From the NCBI GenBank assembly GCA_008638375.1, contig CM018052.1:7585506-7649505 (forward strand): a DNA stretch of 64,000 bases, read 5' to 3'. The number at the start of each line of letters is the position of its first letter. Position 1 is the first letter of the stretch. A program made the translations under genes and the position numbers. Positions 1 through 10,868 of this stretch are shown piece after piece. The notes beneath the pieces were generated by a model. That model saw nothing but the letters and a program-made list of their open reading frames with translations, searched no databases and was not told the DNA's origin. This stretch comes from Nyssa sinensis (Eukaryota > Streptophyta > Magnoliopsida > Cornales > Nyssaceae).

Positions 1-261
1 GGATATATCAGAGCTGTTGGCCTTTGTTATATATGTGGCCTATCAAGGAATAGATAAGACTCGGAGGTCTGTATATCGGATAGGAGGCCTGTATATTAGA
101 CTTTGCTTATTTTATCATTTCAGAAGCTTCAATACCGAACTGCGGTTGTTAGTACATGAAAACCCCACACTCTGTCTTTTGATATTCTGAGAGGGTGGTT
201 TAATGCATCATTCATTTATACAGTTGTCGTTTGGGTTTTCGAGGTCAACCCTTCCTTTAAT

Positions 262-312
262 CGTCGTGACGGTCTAGATGGTTGGCTTTTGGGCTTCATA
301 GGTCTATATATA
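262..312 (+). promoter_or_regulatory. Predicted antisense promoter of element M
   Basis: CGTCGTGACGG (262-272) is followed about 33 bases later by TATATATA (305-312), then by a leader running to the ATG at 425. The same pair, CGTCATGACGG and TATATAA, occurs in the same relative place and orientation in element P (46573-46621). The site lies between the 3' LTR side and the integrase of M and points against M's own transcription. The promoter function is inferred from this shared arrangement. Confidence 0.5.
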
Positions 313-424
313 CGAGAGAGGGGCATACGGTTGCGCCAAATCTCTTTACCTTTTTTGCCTTCAAACTGTTCCCCCATCGGAGAGAATTTGGATGTCTTTT
401 TAGAAGCTTGCTGTTTGCCCGGAG

Positions 425-673
425 ATGATTGACGATTCTCAGTCCGAGTTGAGAATGATTAAACTGTGGCCGAGAGTTAACCTTCCCTTTGATTCAGTCT
501 CCAAGGAAGGATTAGAGGAGACGAAGATCTTCTTGTCCATTTTGGCATCCGGTCGAGATTTCTCCGATTGGAGGTGGACCCTTCTTGATTCAACCGAGGC
601 TTGGGGCATTGGTGATGAAGACGAAGGTGGGATGCCTCCTTCCCTTTGTCTCTTGGCAGAGGCCCTTGCTTAA
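425..673 (+). CDS. Small antisense ORF of element M, unknown product
   Basis: An 82-codon ORF begins about 110 bases after the predicted TATA box. The product is tryptophan-containing and acidic near its end (GDEDEGG), with no recognised domain, signal peptide or membrane segment. It runs antisense to M, in the position where element P has its spliced antisense gene, but I see no clear residue-level match to P's protein. Further downstream another frame encodes an acidic stretch (SDSDDE) up to about position 840, so this may be the first part of a longer frameshifted or spliced product. Start chosen as the first ATG of a long frame after the TATA box. Function unknown. Confidence 0.3.
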   Translation: MIDDSQSELRMIKLWPRVNLPFDSVSKEGLEETKIFLSILASGRDFSDWRWTLLDSTEAWGIGDEDEGGMPPSLCLLAEALA

Positions 674-1039
674 GCCGGCTGGGGTGTCATGCCGAATTTG
701 AGGAAAACGAAGGTGGAGAATGGAGGTCTCCTGAGAGCCAGAGCCCTCATCATCCGTTGGTATTGAGATCAGTGATAGTGATGATGAAATGGCCTGGGTG
801 ATTCTTGATGCAGATTGGGGTTCAGGGTTCCTTCCTTTCAAATAGAAGCCGGCGGCGGCGGTAATAGAGGTTTGGAACTTGGGCCCCTTTCCCATCCGGG
901 GAAGAAAGCCATGATGTCGCAAAGCGTAGTGATGTCTTTATTATAGCTTCTGTAAAACGTAGTGATGTCTTTGTTGTAGCTTTTCTGTACTTGTTTTGTT
1001 TCCAGTCTTCTTGTACTGATGTAAATTTTATGAATCATC

Positions 1040-1045
1040 AATAAA
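1040..1045 (+). terminator. Poly(A) signal of the antisense unit of M
   Basis: AATAAA lies in a T-rich, 3'UTR-like stretch (about 940-1065) downstream of the antisense ORF. With the promoter at 262-312 it would define a compact transcript of about 0.7 kb. Inferred from sequence only. Confidence 0.35.
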
Positions 1046-1375
1046 ATTGAGTTCCATTTCATCAAATCCGATGTACTTTGTGCTTGGATGTGCTTTTTAG
1101 GAGTTAAGACACCTTCTCGTGCACTTCTGATTAATAACTCTTCTGTATGTTCTAAGAGTAGATCAAAGAAACTTACATAAAACTTGAAGCCTTGAACCAA
1201 TGTATTTTAAGCCTGCTCGGTACTGTAGTATTCGTTGCTTGTTGGTACATAAGACAAATAACCTAAGTATTAGCTCTGAGGTGTGCCGATCTAGGAAACT
1301 TATGTAAATAATAGTCGGACTTTAGTTGAAGATGTTTAGAACTTCTGTCTTTGGATGGACTGAATCATGGAATCT
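1046..1375. other. Non-coding spacer of element M
   Basis: This spacer lies between the putative antisense poly(A) site and the minisatellite. It is AT-rich, with stops in all frames. I see no domain remnant in it. Confidence 0.5.
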
Positions 1376-1914
1376 GTATATTAAGGATGAACCAGGCTCT
1401 GAAGGCCTGTGCATTAAGGATAGACCAAGTACTAAAGACCTGTACATTAGAGATGGACCAGGCTCTGAAGGCCTGTGCATTTAAAGATGGACCAGCTACT
1501 AAAGACCTGTGCATTAGAGATGGACCAGGCTCTGAAGGCCTGTGCATTTAAAGATGGACCAGGTACTAAAGACTTGTACATTAGAGATGGACCAGGTACT
1601 AAAGACCTGTGCATTAGAGATGGACTAGGCTCTGAAGGCTTGTGCATTTAAATATGGACTAGGTACTAAAGACCTGTACATTAGAGATAGACCAGGCTCT
1701 GAAGGCCTGTGCATTAGAGATGGACCAGGCTCTGAAGGCCTGCATTTAAAGATGGACCAGGTACTAAAGACCTGTACATTAGAGATGGACCAGGCTCTGA
1801 AGGCCTGTACATTAGAGATGGACCAGGGACTAAAGACCTGTGCATTAGAGATGGACCAGGATCTAAAGGCCTGTGCATTAGTGAAGGACCAGGCTCTAGA
1901 GGCCTGTGCATTAG
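1376..1914 (-). repeat. Minisatellite of element M, about 32-34 bp unit (left part)
   Basis: Roughly 16-17 head-to-tail units with the core GGACCAGGCTCTGAAGG or GGACCAGGTACTAAAG. Each unit contains a short inverted repeat, CAGGC...GCCTG or CAGGT...ACCTG, with a 7-base loop. The array continues at 5521 after the solo LTR. It sits between integrase and the antisense unit, as the 30-bp array does in element P. Short frames read through it are repeat artefacts. Confidence 0.9.
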
Positions 1915-4900
1915 TGTAACACCCCGACCCTGATTGAGTAATGATTAGTTACTAATCATTTATCTGAACCAAACATAAAGAATAATTAAGAAGCTAACCT
2001 AATTAGGAATTGACCAGAAGAAACGGCATCGAAAAATAAGTTACAGAATAAAAGTTAAGTAGGAAATAGTGAAACTGCATTAATGCGCAGCCAAACAGGG
2101 CCTAAGCCCGAAATATGGAAAAAGGACCAAAAAAATGTGGCCAAGAGGATTTGATCCCTTGACCAAATTGGGCAGAATCTGTTTTACCAAAAAAAAATTA
2201 CCATCTAGGCTAGGAGCACTTTTGTGTATATATGTGCAAAGATATATATTTAAATAGCACTCAGATTTGGCCATTCCCCAAAGTGACCAATACCCACACA
2301 TGCAACACCTCAACATTGCATCATGCTATAAGCCATCATGCCTACAGCCTAATGATGGAACCCTTCTCCCAACCAAATTGCATGCAAAATAATCATGTAT
2401 TTGGGGAGATGAAAGGGCAAGAGAAATGTAAGATATGTATATCTCCATATATGCATTCTCCATATATGCAGATCTGCCATTTAGAGAGTGTTGATATACT
2501 GTTTATAGAGAGAGAAAGTGGTGAGAGAGGGAGAAATCCTAGAGAGAGAGTGAGAGATACACAAGGGTGTACATTGGAAATCCATTGGAGGAAGCTAGAG
2601 ATTGGAACTGAAGGGCTGCACGACTGGGGGAGGATCCAATCCAGCTCTTAAAGCTTCTACTTGAGCACAACCAGTAAGGAAACCACTGTACACGTGAGTT
2701 GTTCAAAAAAAAAAATTTTTTGAAATTTTCTTCTTGAATATGGCTATTGTTTTGTTGCTGTTTGGACTGTTGATGCATGTATAATAACTTAACAATGAGA
2801 CCTGGGTTGTTTATGATTGATTTGGACCAACAAAACTGCCCTAAAACACAAAAATGGAAACAGACCGCCATTGATAGACCTTGAGGTTGCAGGTCTGATC
2901 CGACCTCAACCAACTGAGCTTTTGAGGGTTGAAACATAAAATAGGACCTCTTAGGACCTTGGAAAACCCCAACCGCGACCTAGAAACCTAGGTTTAAACC
3001 CCAAAAAATGGCATTATTCTTTTCGGCCCAAAGATGAATTCTTCGAATTTGGCCCCTAAACTGAGATTGGTGAATTGGGAAAGGAAGTACACGTTGTAAG
3101 GATTACAGAGGACCAAACCTCATGCAAAATGGTGGAGAAATAAGGCTGTATGACCCGACTGTAACTCTCCACGATAATCCGTTAGAACAGGCCCCCATTG
3201 TTGAGTTTGAAGCTTGAAATTTATGCCAAATGAACGACATTACTCCCAGAAATCTTTTGGAACAAAAACCAGTGAGAATCGTTGCTTAAAACCCCACGAA
3301 TTTGAGAAAGAAATTCTAAAATTTCTAGGGCAACAGTAGCCCTAGACGGGTGGGGACGATGAACAGTAACCGGGTCATGGATCGTTTTGGTACTGTTAAA
3401 TTAAAAATTTAAATGTGTAGGGCTAACGTCAGCCTGACGTCAGCACATTACTTTGAACCGGACCGGACCAGTCTGGTTCAGTTGAATGTGGACTGAACCC
3501 CTTGGTTCAGTTTATACTTTTTGGAAATTACGAAACAGCCCCAACAGTTTTAGAAAATTTAACTCTGGCCCAATTTTTGGAATTTTATTCCATTTATACC
3601 CCTGATAAATTAATAAATAATAAATTAATTTATTAATTAAATAAAAATGACCAAATTACCCCTAGGTCATAAATAAGTCAAACGGAGTCCGAATAAATCA
3701 AATGAATAGTGTATTTTCACTATTTCAAGCATTCTGGACTCAATGGCAGAGTCCGATTTGGAAAACCAAGTCTCGAAAAATACAAACACGTAGGTATAAA
3801 TGACTGTATTGCCCCCAATATGCCTGATGTCCAAATAAGGCGAGTTATTAGTGCATTCTTATTATCTCGACACTTCTGAGATCAATGGTGAGGTCCGGTT
3901 CACCAGACGGGACTCCAAAAAATATTACGTGCGAAATGACCAAACTACCCCTAAGGTACCCGAAGCCCAAATGAAACTAAAAGATAGTCTATTTTGACTA
4001 TGTCAGACATTCCAAACCCAACGGTGAAGTCCATAACACCAAAATAGGTACTGAAAATTTAGTCACATGAAAAATAAAACTCATCAAGTCACCGCGAGTT
4101 GACCAGTAAGACCAATCCTAGGAAGTTAGGATACGTCAGGCCTAAAATTAAATGAAAGAGCATGAATAGGTAACGATTTAAGGTAAATGTGAAGTTAACG
4201 AGTTCTTTATAATTTTCTTAGGAAATACAAAGGAAAGGGAAAAGCCCACTAGTAGTGCAAACTGGGGGAATCAAGGTGAGTAACCTCACATTTGAAGTGG
4301 AGATTTAATTCCACGGATTTGAATGATGTTTTAAATATCAAATTCTGTCTTTACACAATTCCGTTTTAAATATTCTGTTATGACATGCTTCCTGAATAAT
4401 TTACTACTGTTCTTTGAGATATACTTCAGTATGTCTAAAATTTTGATTTCAAATGTTATTATATATCCTGAATTTACATGCTTCACGTATTTCAATACCC
4501 TATCATGAGATTATGAACTGTATGTTTTGAATGCTTTTAAATGCATCCACATGAAGGAATTATGGGTTAAATGCTTTTAAATGCAAGATAAATTGTGCAT
4601 AAGCACCATGGATTTCTATCGGGTTTCTTAGGAACCCAACTACGATACGAATAAATGCCAGGTAGCAGGATCTAATCCCCCAGGCATATGAGATATCTCC
4701 ACGAAAAGTAAAATGGGAATCTGGTTCGAAACGGATTCTGTTAATGAAAGTGATAAGGTGTGTGTTGAAAATGGAAGCAGGCTTTTTCCTCATTTTCACC
4801 ATGCATATTTACATGATTTGAAATTCATATACTTTATTTCGAAAGTACAAGTTAGCTTGAATACTTTAATGTTTCAAAGCCATTGTTTAAAGAATGCATG

Positions 4901-5520
4901 TGCTCTATGTTCTAAGTATACGAGCAATTGGTAGTGAGTACTTTACAAAATTTTCACGTGCGAAACCACTACCAATTGAAACCCCATGACAGATGTTAGA
5001 ATTACTCACTGGGCTTCTCGAAGCTCACCCCATTCCCTAACATTTTTCAGGTGATGACGATGGGTAGACCCTTGCCCAATTTGGGGAGAAATGATAGGCA
5101 ACTCCATTAGGATCTGGAGATATTTTGAGAAGTATTAGGGCCTATGGTTGGTCGAATTTTGATGTCGTACTTTTGGACAATTATGTATTTAAGCCTAAGA
5201 GGCAACCAAATATGTACTTAAGCCCTTGAGGCGTTCGAATATGTATCATGTATAAGACTTTAAGTTTTAGTATGCTCTGATGTGATTATTCATGTGTACC
5301 ACTATGAAGAGCGACAGTACCGGACAGCTGTGCGAAAGTTTTTAAACAGGTTTTTAATAAGGAAAGAAAAAAAAAAAGGGGTTTTCACGCTTCTGCAAAT
5401 CAAGGCCGCACCGCTATCCGATACCATCGCCCATGTTTCGCCTTGCCTTCAGGCTCCCGGGCCTGAAGGCGGCAGTCGCGATTCCCTTAATCTGTACAGG
5501 GTGGATTTCGGGTCGTGACA
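1915..5520. mobile_element. Solo LTR, family D (copy D1), 3.6 kb
   Basis: Begins TGTAACACCCCGACC and ends GGGTCGTGACA. It is flanked by the TSD ATTAG (1910-1914 and 5521-5525) and splits the minisatellite. It has no internal region and no terminal direct repeats, so a solo LTR from LTR-LTR recombination fits best. Contents: a GA-rich leader-like tract (about 2505-2560), three related modules of about 130-150 bp around 3700-4065, and a block near 4665-4760 that closely matches copy D2 near 12280-12390. No coding capacity was recognised. Confidence 0.85.
2141..2165 (-). repeat. T-arm/B-box-like hairpin in LTR D1
   Basis: On the minus strand the sequence begins TGGTCAAGGGATCAAATCC and its ends can pair. 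It is a weak version of the tRNA T-arm-like hairpin found in LTRs D2, B1 and B2 in the same relative orientation. Confidence 0.35.
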
Positions 5521-5595
5521 ATTAGTGATGGACCAGGCTCTGAAGGCCTGTGCATTAGTGATGGGCCAGGCTCTAAAGGCCTGTGCATTTAGAGA
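5521..5595 (-). repeat. Minisatellite of element M (right remnant)
   Basis: About two units of the same repeat as at 1376-1914, starting with the second copy of the TSD ATTAG. It was separated from the main array by insertion of the solo LTR D1. Confidence 0.85.
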
Positions 5596-5634
5596 TGAAT
5601 ATTTTATGGAGGTATTAAAAAGAAAGAAAAATCT

Positions 5635-6760
5635 TTATTGGTAATACTTCCGTAAATGTTCTATATTCCAAGGTCTAGGAATAGGTTTCCCAACCATGTC
5701 CTCTAGCCAGTAGGTGGTAGGCCTAACAACCTTTGTCACTCTATAGGGGCCTTCCTAGTTGGGTGACAGCTTTCCCATAGTGGGATCCTTGGTGTTTGGA
5801 AAAGCTTTTCTTAAGACAAAGTCTCCAACTTGAAAGCTGACCGTCTGGAGCCCTACCTTGGATTTGTTGACCATTCTTTGCTGATAGGCTTCCATCCTGA
5901 TGCTGGCTTGATCCCTTTTTTCTTTAAGCAAATCCAAATTTGCTGTCAGCTACTGATCATTGGACTCTTGCTCGAAGGCTTCAGTTCTTAAACTTGGCAT
6001 ACCGATCTCAACCGGGATTACTGCTTCTATACCATACGCTAATGAGAAGGGAGTTTCAGAGGTGGGATTTCTTCTGTTTGTTTTGTAGGCCCAAAGAACC
6101 CCAGGGAGTTCCTCCGCTTATTTTCCTTTGGCCTGTTCCAACCTTTTCTTCAATCCATCAATGATCGTTCTGTTGGTGACTTCTGCTTGCCCGTTTGCTT
6201 GTGGGTGGCCTGAAGAGGCAAAGTGTTGTCTAATGTTGAGATTTTCACAAAATTTCTTGAAGCCTTTACCAGTGAACTGCATCCCATTGTCAAAGATGAT
6301 CACTCGTGGAATACCGAACCTGCAGACAATGTTCTTCCAGGTGAAGTTTTCAACTTCCTTCTTTGTGATGTGTGTTAGAGGTTCAGCTTCGGCCCATTTA
6401 GAGAAGTAGTCAATGGCTACCAAAAGATACTTCCTATTTGGTGGGGCTTAGGGTAGTGGACCCACGATGTCCATCCCCCACTGAGCAAAGGGCCAAGGAC
6501 TAGTAATCGGGATGAGCTCGTGATGAGGTTGGTGTTGATATGGGGCAAACATTTGCCATTTGTCGTACTTCTGGACGTACTCCTTAGCCTGTCTTAGCAT
6601 GCTAGGCCAACAATAGCCCTGAGTTAGAGCTCGGTGAGCTATCGTTCTGCCCCTATTATGGTTCCCGCAAATACCCTCGTGTATTTTAGCCAAGACATAT
6701 TGTGATTCTTTTGGAGCCAAGCATTTTATCAAGGGTTGAGAATAAAACCTTCTATAAAGC
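5635..6760 (-). pseudogene. Integrase of element M, degenerate
   Basis: Retroviral-type integrase, which would insert the element's cDNA. The N-terminal zinc-binding region is at about 6732-6590: the two histidines remain (HEGICGNHN) but both cysteines of the usual CDKC are replaced (YDKW). Catalytic residues are visible in GMDIVGPLP (Asp), IIFDNGMQF (Asp) and NGQAEVTNRT (Glu). The C-terminal part retains PNTKDPTMGKLSPN, and the frame ends with a stop at 5635-5637 after a YLRKYYQ-like end, matching element P. A stop after GPLP and frame changes near 5940-6118 break it. No chromodomain is present. Confidence 0.85.
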
Positions 6761-7041
6761 TTGTTGTTCAGGATCAGGTACCGAGCTGCTCTGATTCGGA
6801 TTCTCCTTGCTTTATTTTTGTCTTCTGGGAGAAGCCTGGATTCTAGGTACTAGAGGATTGGGGTCATCCAGTTCTAGGGTTGTTCAGCAATTTGGACAAC
6901 TTGGGCTTCCTCTATGCTGGGTCTTGGCTGGTAGGAAATTTTTACTGTGGAGTTCCCTTCTGACTTTAGGCGGGACGCCATGTTTGCCAAAGCATCTGCT
7001 CTGCAGTTCTGGCTTCTTTCTATTTTCTGGATAGTGAACGT
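6761..7041 (-). pseudogene. RNase H-integrase linker of element M
   Basis: This stretch aligns in order with the linker of element P (P positions about 22480-22730). In translation it shows fragments like those following ADALANMA in P. It has several stops and no domain of its own. Confidence 0.5.
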
Positions 7042-7634
7042 CTAGAAGGAGTGCTTCAAGTAGTTCACCAGTTCAGAGTACCGAAGCATCCTATCATCTT
7101 TAATGGAGAATTCTCCCAGGACCTGGCTTACCACTAGTTGGGAGTCTGAGAAGACTTTAAGGTTCTGAACCTCGTATTCCAGAGCCAACTTCATGCCTAG
7201 GATTAGGGCTTTATACTCTACTTCATTGTTGGAAGCTCTGAATCCCAAGCTAACTGCTTGGAAGCTCTGAATCCCAAGCTAACTGCTTTTTCTGACAAGA
7301 GCCCATCAAGGGACTGTAGTACCAGGCCCACTCCTGAGCCCTGATCGATTGACGACCCATCGATATAGAGCAGCCAGGTTCCTGAAGTTTCGATGAACTG
7401 TGCCTTATCTTGAAGTGCCAGGGTGAACTCGGCAACGAAATCTACCCAGGCCTGCCCTTTGATGGAGTTCCGTGGTACATATGATATGTCAAATTCCCCT
7501 AACTCCACAGACCACTTTACTAATCTTCCTGAAACCTTAGGCTTCTTCAATATTGACTTCAGAGGATAGGCGGTTGGGATTTCAATTGGATGAGCTTGGG
7601 AATAAGGTCGGAGCTTCCGAGCTGATATTACCAA
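7042..7634 (-). pseudogene. Dual RNase H region of element M, with a 29-bp duplication
   Basis: The first part (about 7634-7450) is the end of the RT-linked RNase H and its connection: RPYSQAHPIEIPTAYPL and VKWSVELGEFDISYVP. The second part is an extra RNase H of the type Tat elements acquired: YIDGSS supplies the first Asp, NNEVEYKAL the Glu, and [10 protein letters not shown] the next Asp. A perfect 29-bp tandem duplication at 7231-7288 falls between FRAS and NNEVEY and shifts the frame, so the enzyme cannot be read through. RNase H removes the RNA strand during reverse transcription. Confidence 0.8.
7231..7288. repeat. 29-bp perfect tandem duplication
   Basis: The unit GGAAGCTCTGAATCCCAAGC... 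occurs at 7231-7259 and again at 7260-7288. It lies inside the second RNase H of element M and causes a frameshift. Perfect identity suggests a recent slippage or repair event. Confidence 0.95.
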
Positions 7635-7712
7635 AGCAAATGCTAGCTTCTCAACCTCTGGGTATCTCTTTTCTGTGTCGAGTAGTGCCCTACTGACGTA
7701 GAATATGGGCCT

Positions 7713-8861
7713 CTATACTCCCTTGTCCTGTCTAACTAATGCGGAGCTGACCGCATTCTCAGAGACTGCAAGGTACAGGACTAGCTTTTCCCCCTGTACT
7801 GGTTTTGACTGAAGCTCTGGAAAGGCAAGATACTCCTTCAGCTCTTGAAAATCTTTCTCACATTCTTCCGTCCATTGTAAAGCTTTGTTGCCCTTTAAAG
7901 CTTTGAAGAAGGGTAGGCAGCGATCAGTGGATTTGGAGATAAATCTACTTACTACTGCGATTCTGCCATTCAGCGCCTGAATGTCTTTTTTGGTTTTCGG
8001 TGACTTCAGTACAATCAGAGCTTGGATCTGAGTGGGGTCTGCTTCGATACCCCTCTGAGAGACAATGTATCCCAAGAATTTTCCCTTCGTCAACCCGAAG
8101 GTACATTTCGCGGGATTGAGCTTCATCTTGTGCTGTCTTAGGATATCGAAGGTCTCGGCTAAGTGCTGGAGGTGACTACCTTTCTGCAGACCTTTGACCA
8201 GCATATCATCAATGTATACCTCCATGGTATTGCCGAGCAGCGGGCTGAACATCTTGTTAACCAACCGCTGGTATGTGGCTCCAGCATTCTTCAACCCGAA
8301 AGGCATTACTCTGTAGCAGTAGAGACCTCGTTCGGTTATGAAGGTTGTCTTCTCATGGTCTGAAGGGTACATCTGAATTTGGTTATAACCAGAATAGGCA
8401 TCCATAAAGCTCATGAGTTCGTGCCTTGCAGTAGCGTTAACCAGTTGGTCTATCCTTGGCAGTGGAAAGCTGTCTTTGGGGCACGCCTTATTGAGGTCTA
8501 TATAATCAACGCAGACCCTCCACTTGCCATTCTTCTTCTTGACCAGGACGGTGTTGGCTAGCCACTCGGGGTAGAACACTTCACGTATCATTTTGGCTTC
8601 AAGCAGCCTATGGACTTCCTCATTTATGATCTGATGCCGCTCTGGGGCTAGCAACCTTCTTTTTTGTCTCACTGGTGGGTGATCTGGATCCACTATTAGT
8701 TTGTGAGTCATCAAGTTTGGATCTATACCCTCCATGTCTTTGGTCTCCCATGCAAACATAGAAAGGTTTTCTTTTAGAAACTTGATTATTTTCTCTTGCT
8801 CAGCGCGTGTCAGGTCTGGACCAATGTACAAATAGCGCCCCTCTGATTCTGAACTGACCAA
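7713..8861 (-). CDS. Reverse transcriptase of element M (382-codon open stretch)
   Basis: RT of Ty3/gypsy type, which copies the element RNA into DNA in virus-like particles. Motifs in order: the N-terminal stretch KFLKENLSMFAWETKDMEGI, the finger/palm motif LVKKKNGKWRVCVDYIDLNK, FMDAYSGYNQI with the first catalytic Asp, VMPFGLKNAGATYQRLVNKM, and the catalytic core VYIDDMLVK (Asp-Asp). These are followed by KCTFGLTKGKFLGYIVS and the start of the linked RNase H (LVLYLAVSENAVSSALVRQD). The frame ends at a premature stop just before the RPIFY-like motif. The reported start is only the first Met of the open stretch; the frame continues upstream towards 9030, where solo LTR D2 is inserted. Confidence 0.88.
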   Translation of the reverse strand: MVSSESEGRYLYIGPDLTRAEQEKIIKFLKENLSMFAWETKDMEGIDPNLMTHKLIVDPDHPPVRQKRRLLAPERHQIINEEVHRLLEAKMIREVFYPEWLANTVLVKKKNGKWRVCVDYIDLNKACPKDSFPLPRIDQLVNATARHELMSFMDAYSGYNQIQMYPSDHEKTTFITERGLYCYRVMPFGLKNAGATYQRLVNKMFSPLLGNTMEVYIDDMLVKGLQKGSHLQHLAETFDILRQHKMKLNPAKCTFGLTKGKFLGYIVSQRGIEADPTQIQALIVLKSPKTKKDIQALNGRIAVVSRFISKSTDRCLPFFKALKGNKALQWTEECEKDFQELKEYLAFPELQSKPVQGEKLVLYLAVSENAVSSALVRQDKGV

Positions 8862-10589
8862 TACTTTGATAGGCTCGCCAATGGGTTTGGCCCTACTGTC
8901 CCGTCCCCTTGGGCTTAGGGGTTCTTCGATTTTAGAAGGGCAACTTTCCTCCTCGGGAGTATGGGAGAGAATTGGATCTGCACAGTCCCGGGTGCACTAT
9001 AATTGCTATTTGGTAGTCTTTTCCTTGAGTGCAATTGTAATATCCCGACCTGGGATACCGGGTCATATGACACGTATTACGAGATTAAAGAAAATTAGTG
9101 TAAAAATCTTTACACTCAAAGAGAATAATTAATTAAATAAATAATTATTTATTTATTTATATGAAATCATTAGTTTTAATTATAATTAAATAATTTAAAC
9201 ACACATTAGACTACATGGAGGGTGTAATGTGTATATGTATATGTAACCAAGTATGCATGCATGTATATATGCATAAATGAAATAAAAATATATATATATA
9301 TATGTAAAAATAGGCATAAAGTAAGGAGAACACAAAATATCTAAAAGTGTGTGTGTGTGTGTGTGTCGGTTGAGGTGTGTGTGTGTCTCCATGTGTATTA
9401 GTGTGTGAATATATATATATATATATAATATACATATATACAAATATCAGGCATAGATTGAAGGAAAAGCTGAGAAATTGGAAAGTTAAATTTATTAGGT
9501 GTAAGAGAAATTTATGAGAAGTCAAGAATAGGGGCTGGGACGTGTAGAGAGAGAGAGAGAGAGAAAGAGGAGAGAGAAGGGTCGGGGGGAAGTCTTTAAA
9601 AGAAACAAAGCATGCAAACCTTGCTTGTTTCTCACAAAAGAAATCAAGGGAAGAAAACTAAGGAGAATAGAGGAGGAATATAGAGGAAGAAGGAATGGGA
9701 AACCAACCCAAAAAGGTAAACCCATGAAAACATTCTTATTTCTCTCTCTAGAATTTCTCTATGTATAAACTGATTTAAGCTTTCATTTTATATATATGAT
9801 ATGTAGAACATATTTAGACTTGTTTAGTTATGAATTTTAAGCTTAAAAACACCAAAAAACACAAGACCCAGAAGCTACGGGCATGGATGGACCTTGCTTG
9901 AAGCAGGTCTGAAATCATGTGAACAAAACCTTGTTTGGCTTATCAAAACCTAAACTAGACTCCGAGAGTGTTTTAAAAACACTAGACCGCGATAAAAAAT
10001 TACAAGAAATGGCCCCCATACGATGAGTTGCAGGTTTTGGTTTTTACAACCAACCTTTTAAACTCGCGTCAAAACTGATATTTAAGAATGAAAAACTTAA
10101 CCCTATGATATATGGGTCACGACAGGACAAACCCTATGGGTTTTGGTTCAAAAATGAACCTGAACAACCGACTTACAAGTCGGATTATTAAAGTTGAAAC
10201 CGAACCCATGAACTGTTTTTAAAGCCTCAAATGAATGCCAAAACACTCCTTGATGTGCCAGAACTAATTTGGATTAAAAACAGTGGAGTTTCCTTGGTTG
10301 AGACTCCATGAAAATGAGAAAAATAGAGGTTCGAAAATTAGGGTTACAGTGGGTCGAGATGGGGAAGACGACGTTGAGTCGACTCGTCGTCTCTTTCGAG
10401 TTGAACGGGTTGACTCAGACATGTGGCAGCCTCTGGGCTTGTCACCGAATAAATGAAACGGCACCGTATGGCTTAAGGGTTTTAAAACCCTAATCTCCGC
10501 ATTATGGCCACGACGTCGTTTTGGGGCCTGATATTATATATATAAAATCATATGAAGTTTGAAGAGAAAAGGGAAAGAAATTGGGTCAG

Positions 10590-10650
10590 TGGGGGTTCGA
10601 ACCCCTGACCTCACGCGCGCGATTGGCCTCTCTTACCACTCGGCCACGCG
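10590..10650 (-). repeat. tRNA-derived (Ser/Leu-like) segment in LTR D2
   Basis: On the minus strand TGGCCGAGTGGT (10635-10646) fits the Pol III A box. GGTTCGAACCC (10593-10603) fits the B box, about 31 bases downstream. The B box sits in a hairpin with GGTCAG...CTGACC arms. No pairing acceptor stem or CCA end is visible, so this is a tRNA-like relic or a SINE head, not a tRNA gene. Confidence 0.6.
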
Positions 10651-10738
10651 TGTGCGTGTGTCCCATAAGGGGCAAGTTATATATATATATATAATATATA
10701 ATAAAATAAAAAAAAAAATAAAAAAGGTGCAACTGCAC

Positions 10739-10805
10739 CTAACAGGGTTCGAACGTGGTATCTATGGGAGTGGGAGGTGACACACTGGCCAGTGTGCCAC
10801 TCATT
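10739..10805 (-). repeat. Second possible tRNA-like segment
   Basis: The minus strand shows TGGCACACTGGCC (A-box-like, one mismatch) and then ACGTTCGAACCC (B-box-like), followed by a T-rich stretch and TA repeats. This could be a SINE-like insertion with a simple tail. Weak evidence. Confidence 0.3.
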
Positions 10806-10826
10806 TCATCCGGTCATATAAGCCAC

Positions 10827-10829
<3 letters not shown>

Positions 10830-10864
<35 letters not shown>
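10830..10864. repeat. (AT)n microsatellite
   Basis: An uninterrupted AT dinucleotide run within LTR D2. Confidence 0.95.

Positions 10865-10868
<4 letters not shown>

Noticed and set aside
1376..1914. Regular direct repeats resembling a CRISPR array
   Set aside because: No unique spacers: units are contiguous and similar throughout. The sequence is plant retrotransposon DNA with no cas genes.
10590..10650. A functional tRNA-Ser or tRNA-Leu gene
   Set aside because: A and B boxes are present, but no acceptor stem pairing, anticodon arm or terminator run is evident.
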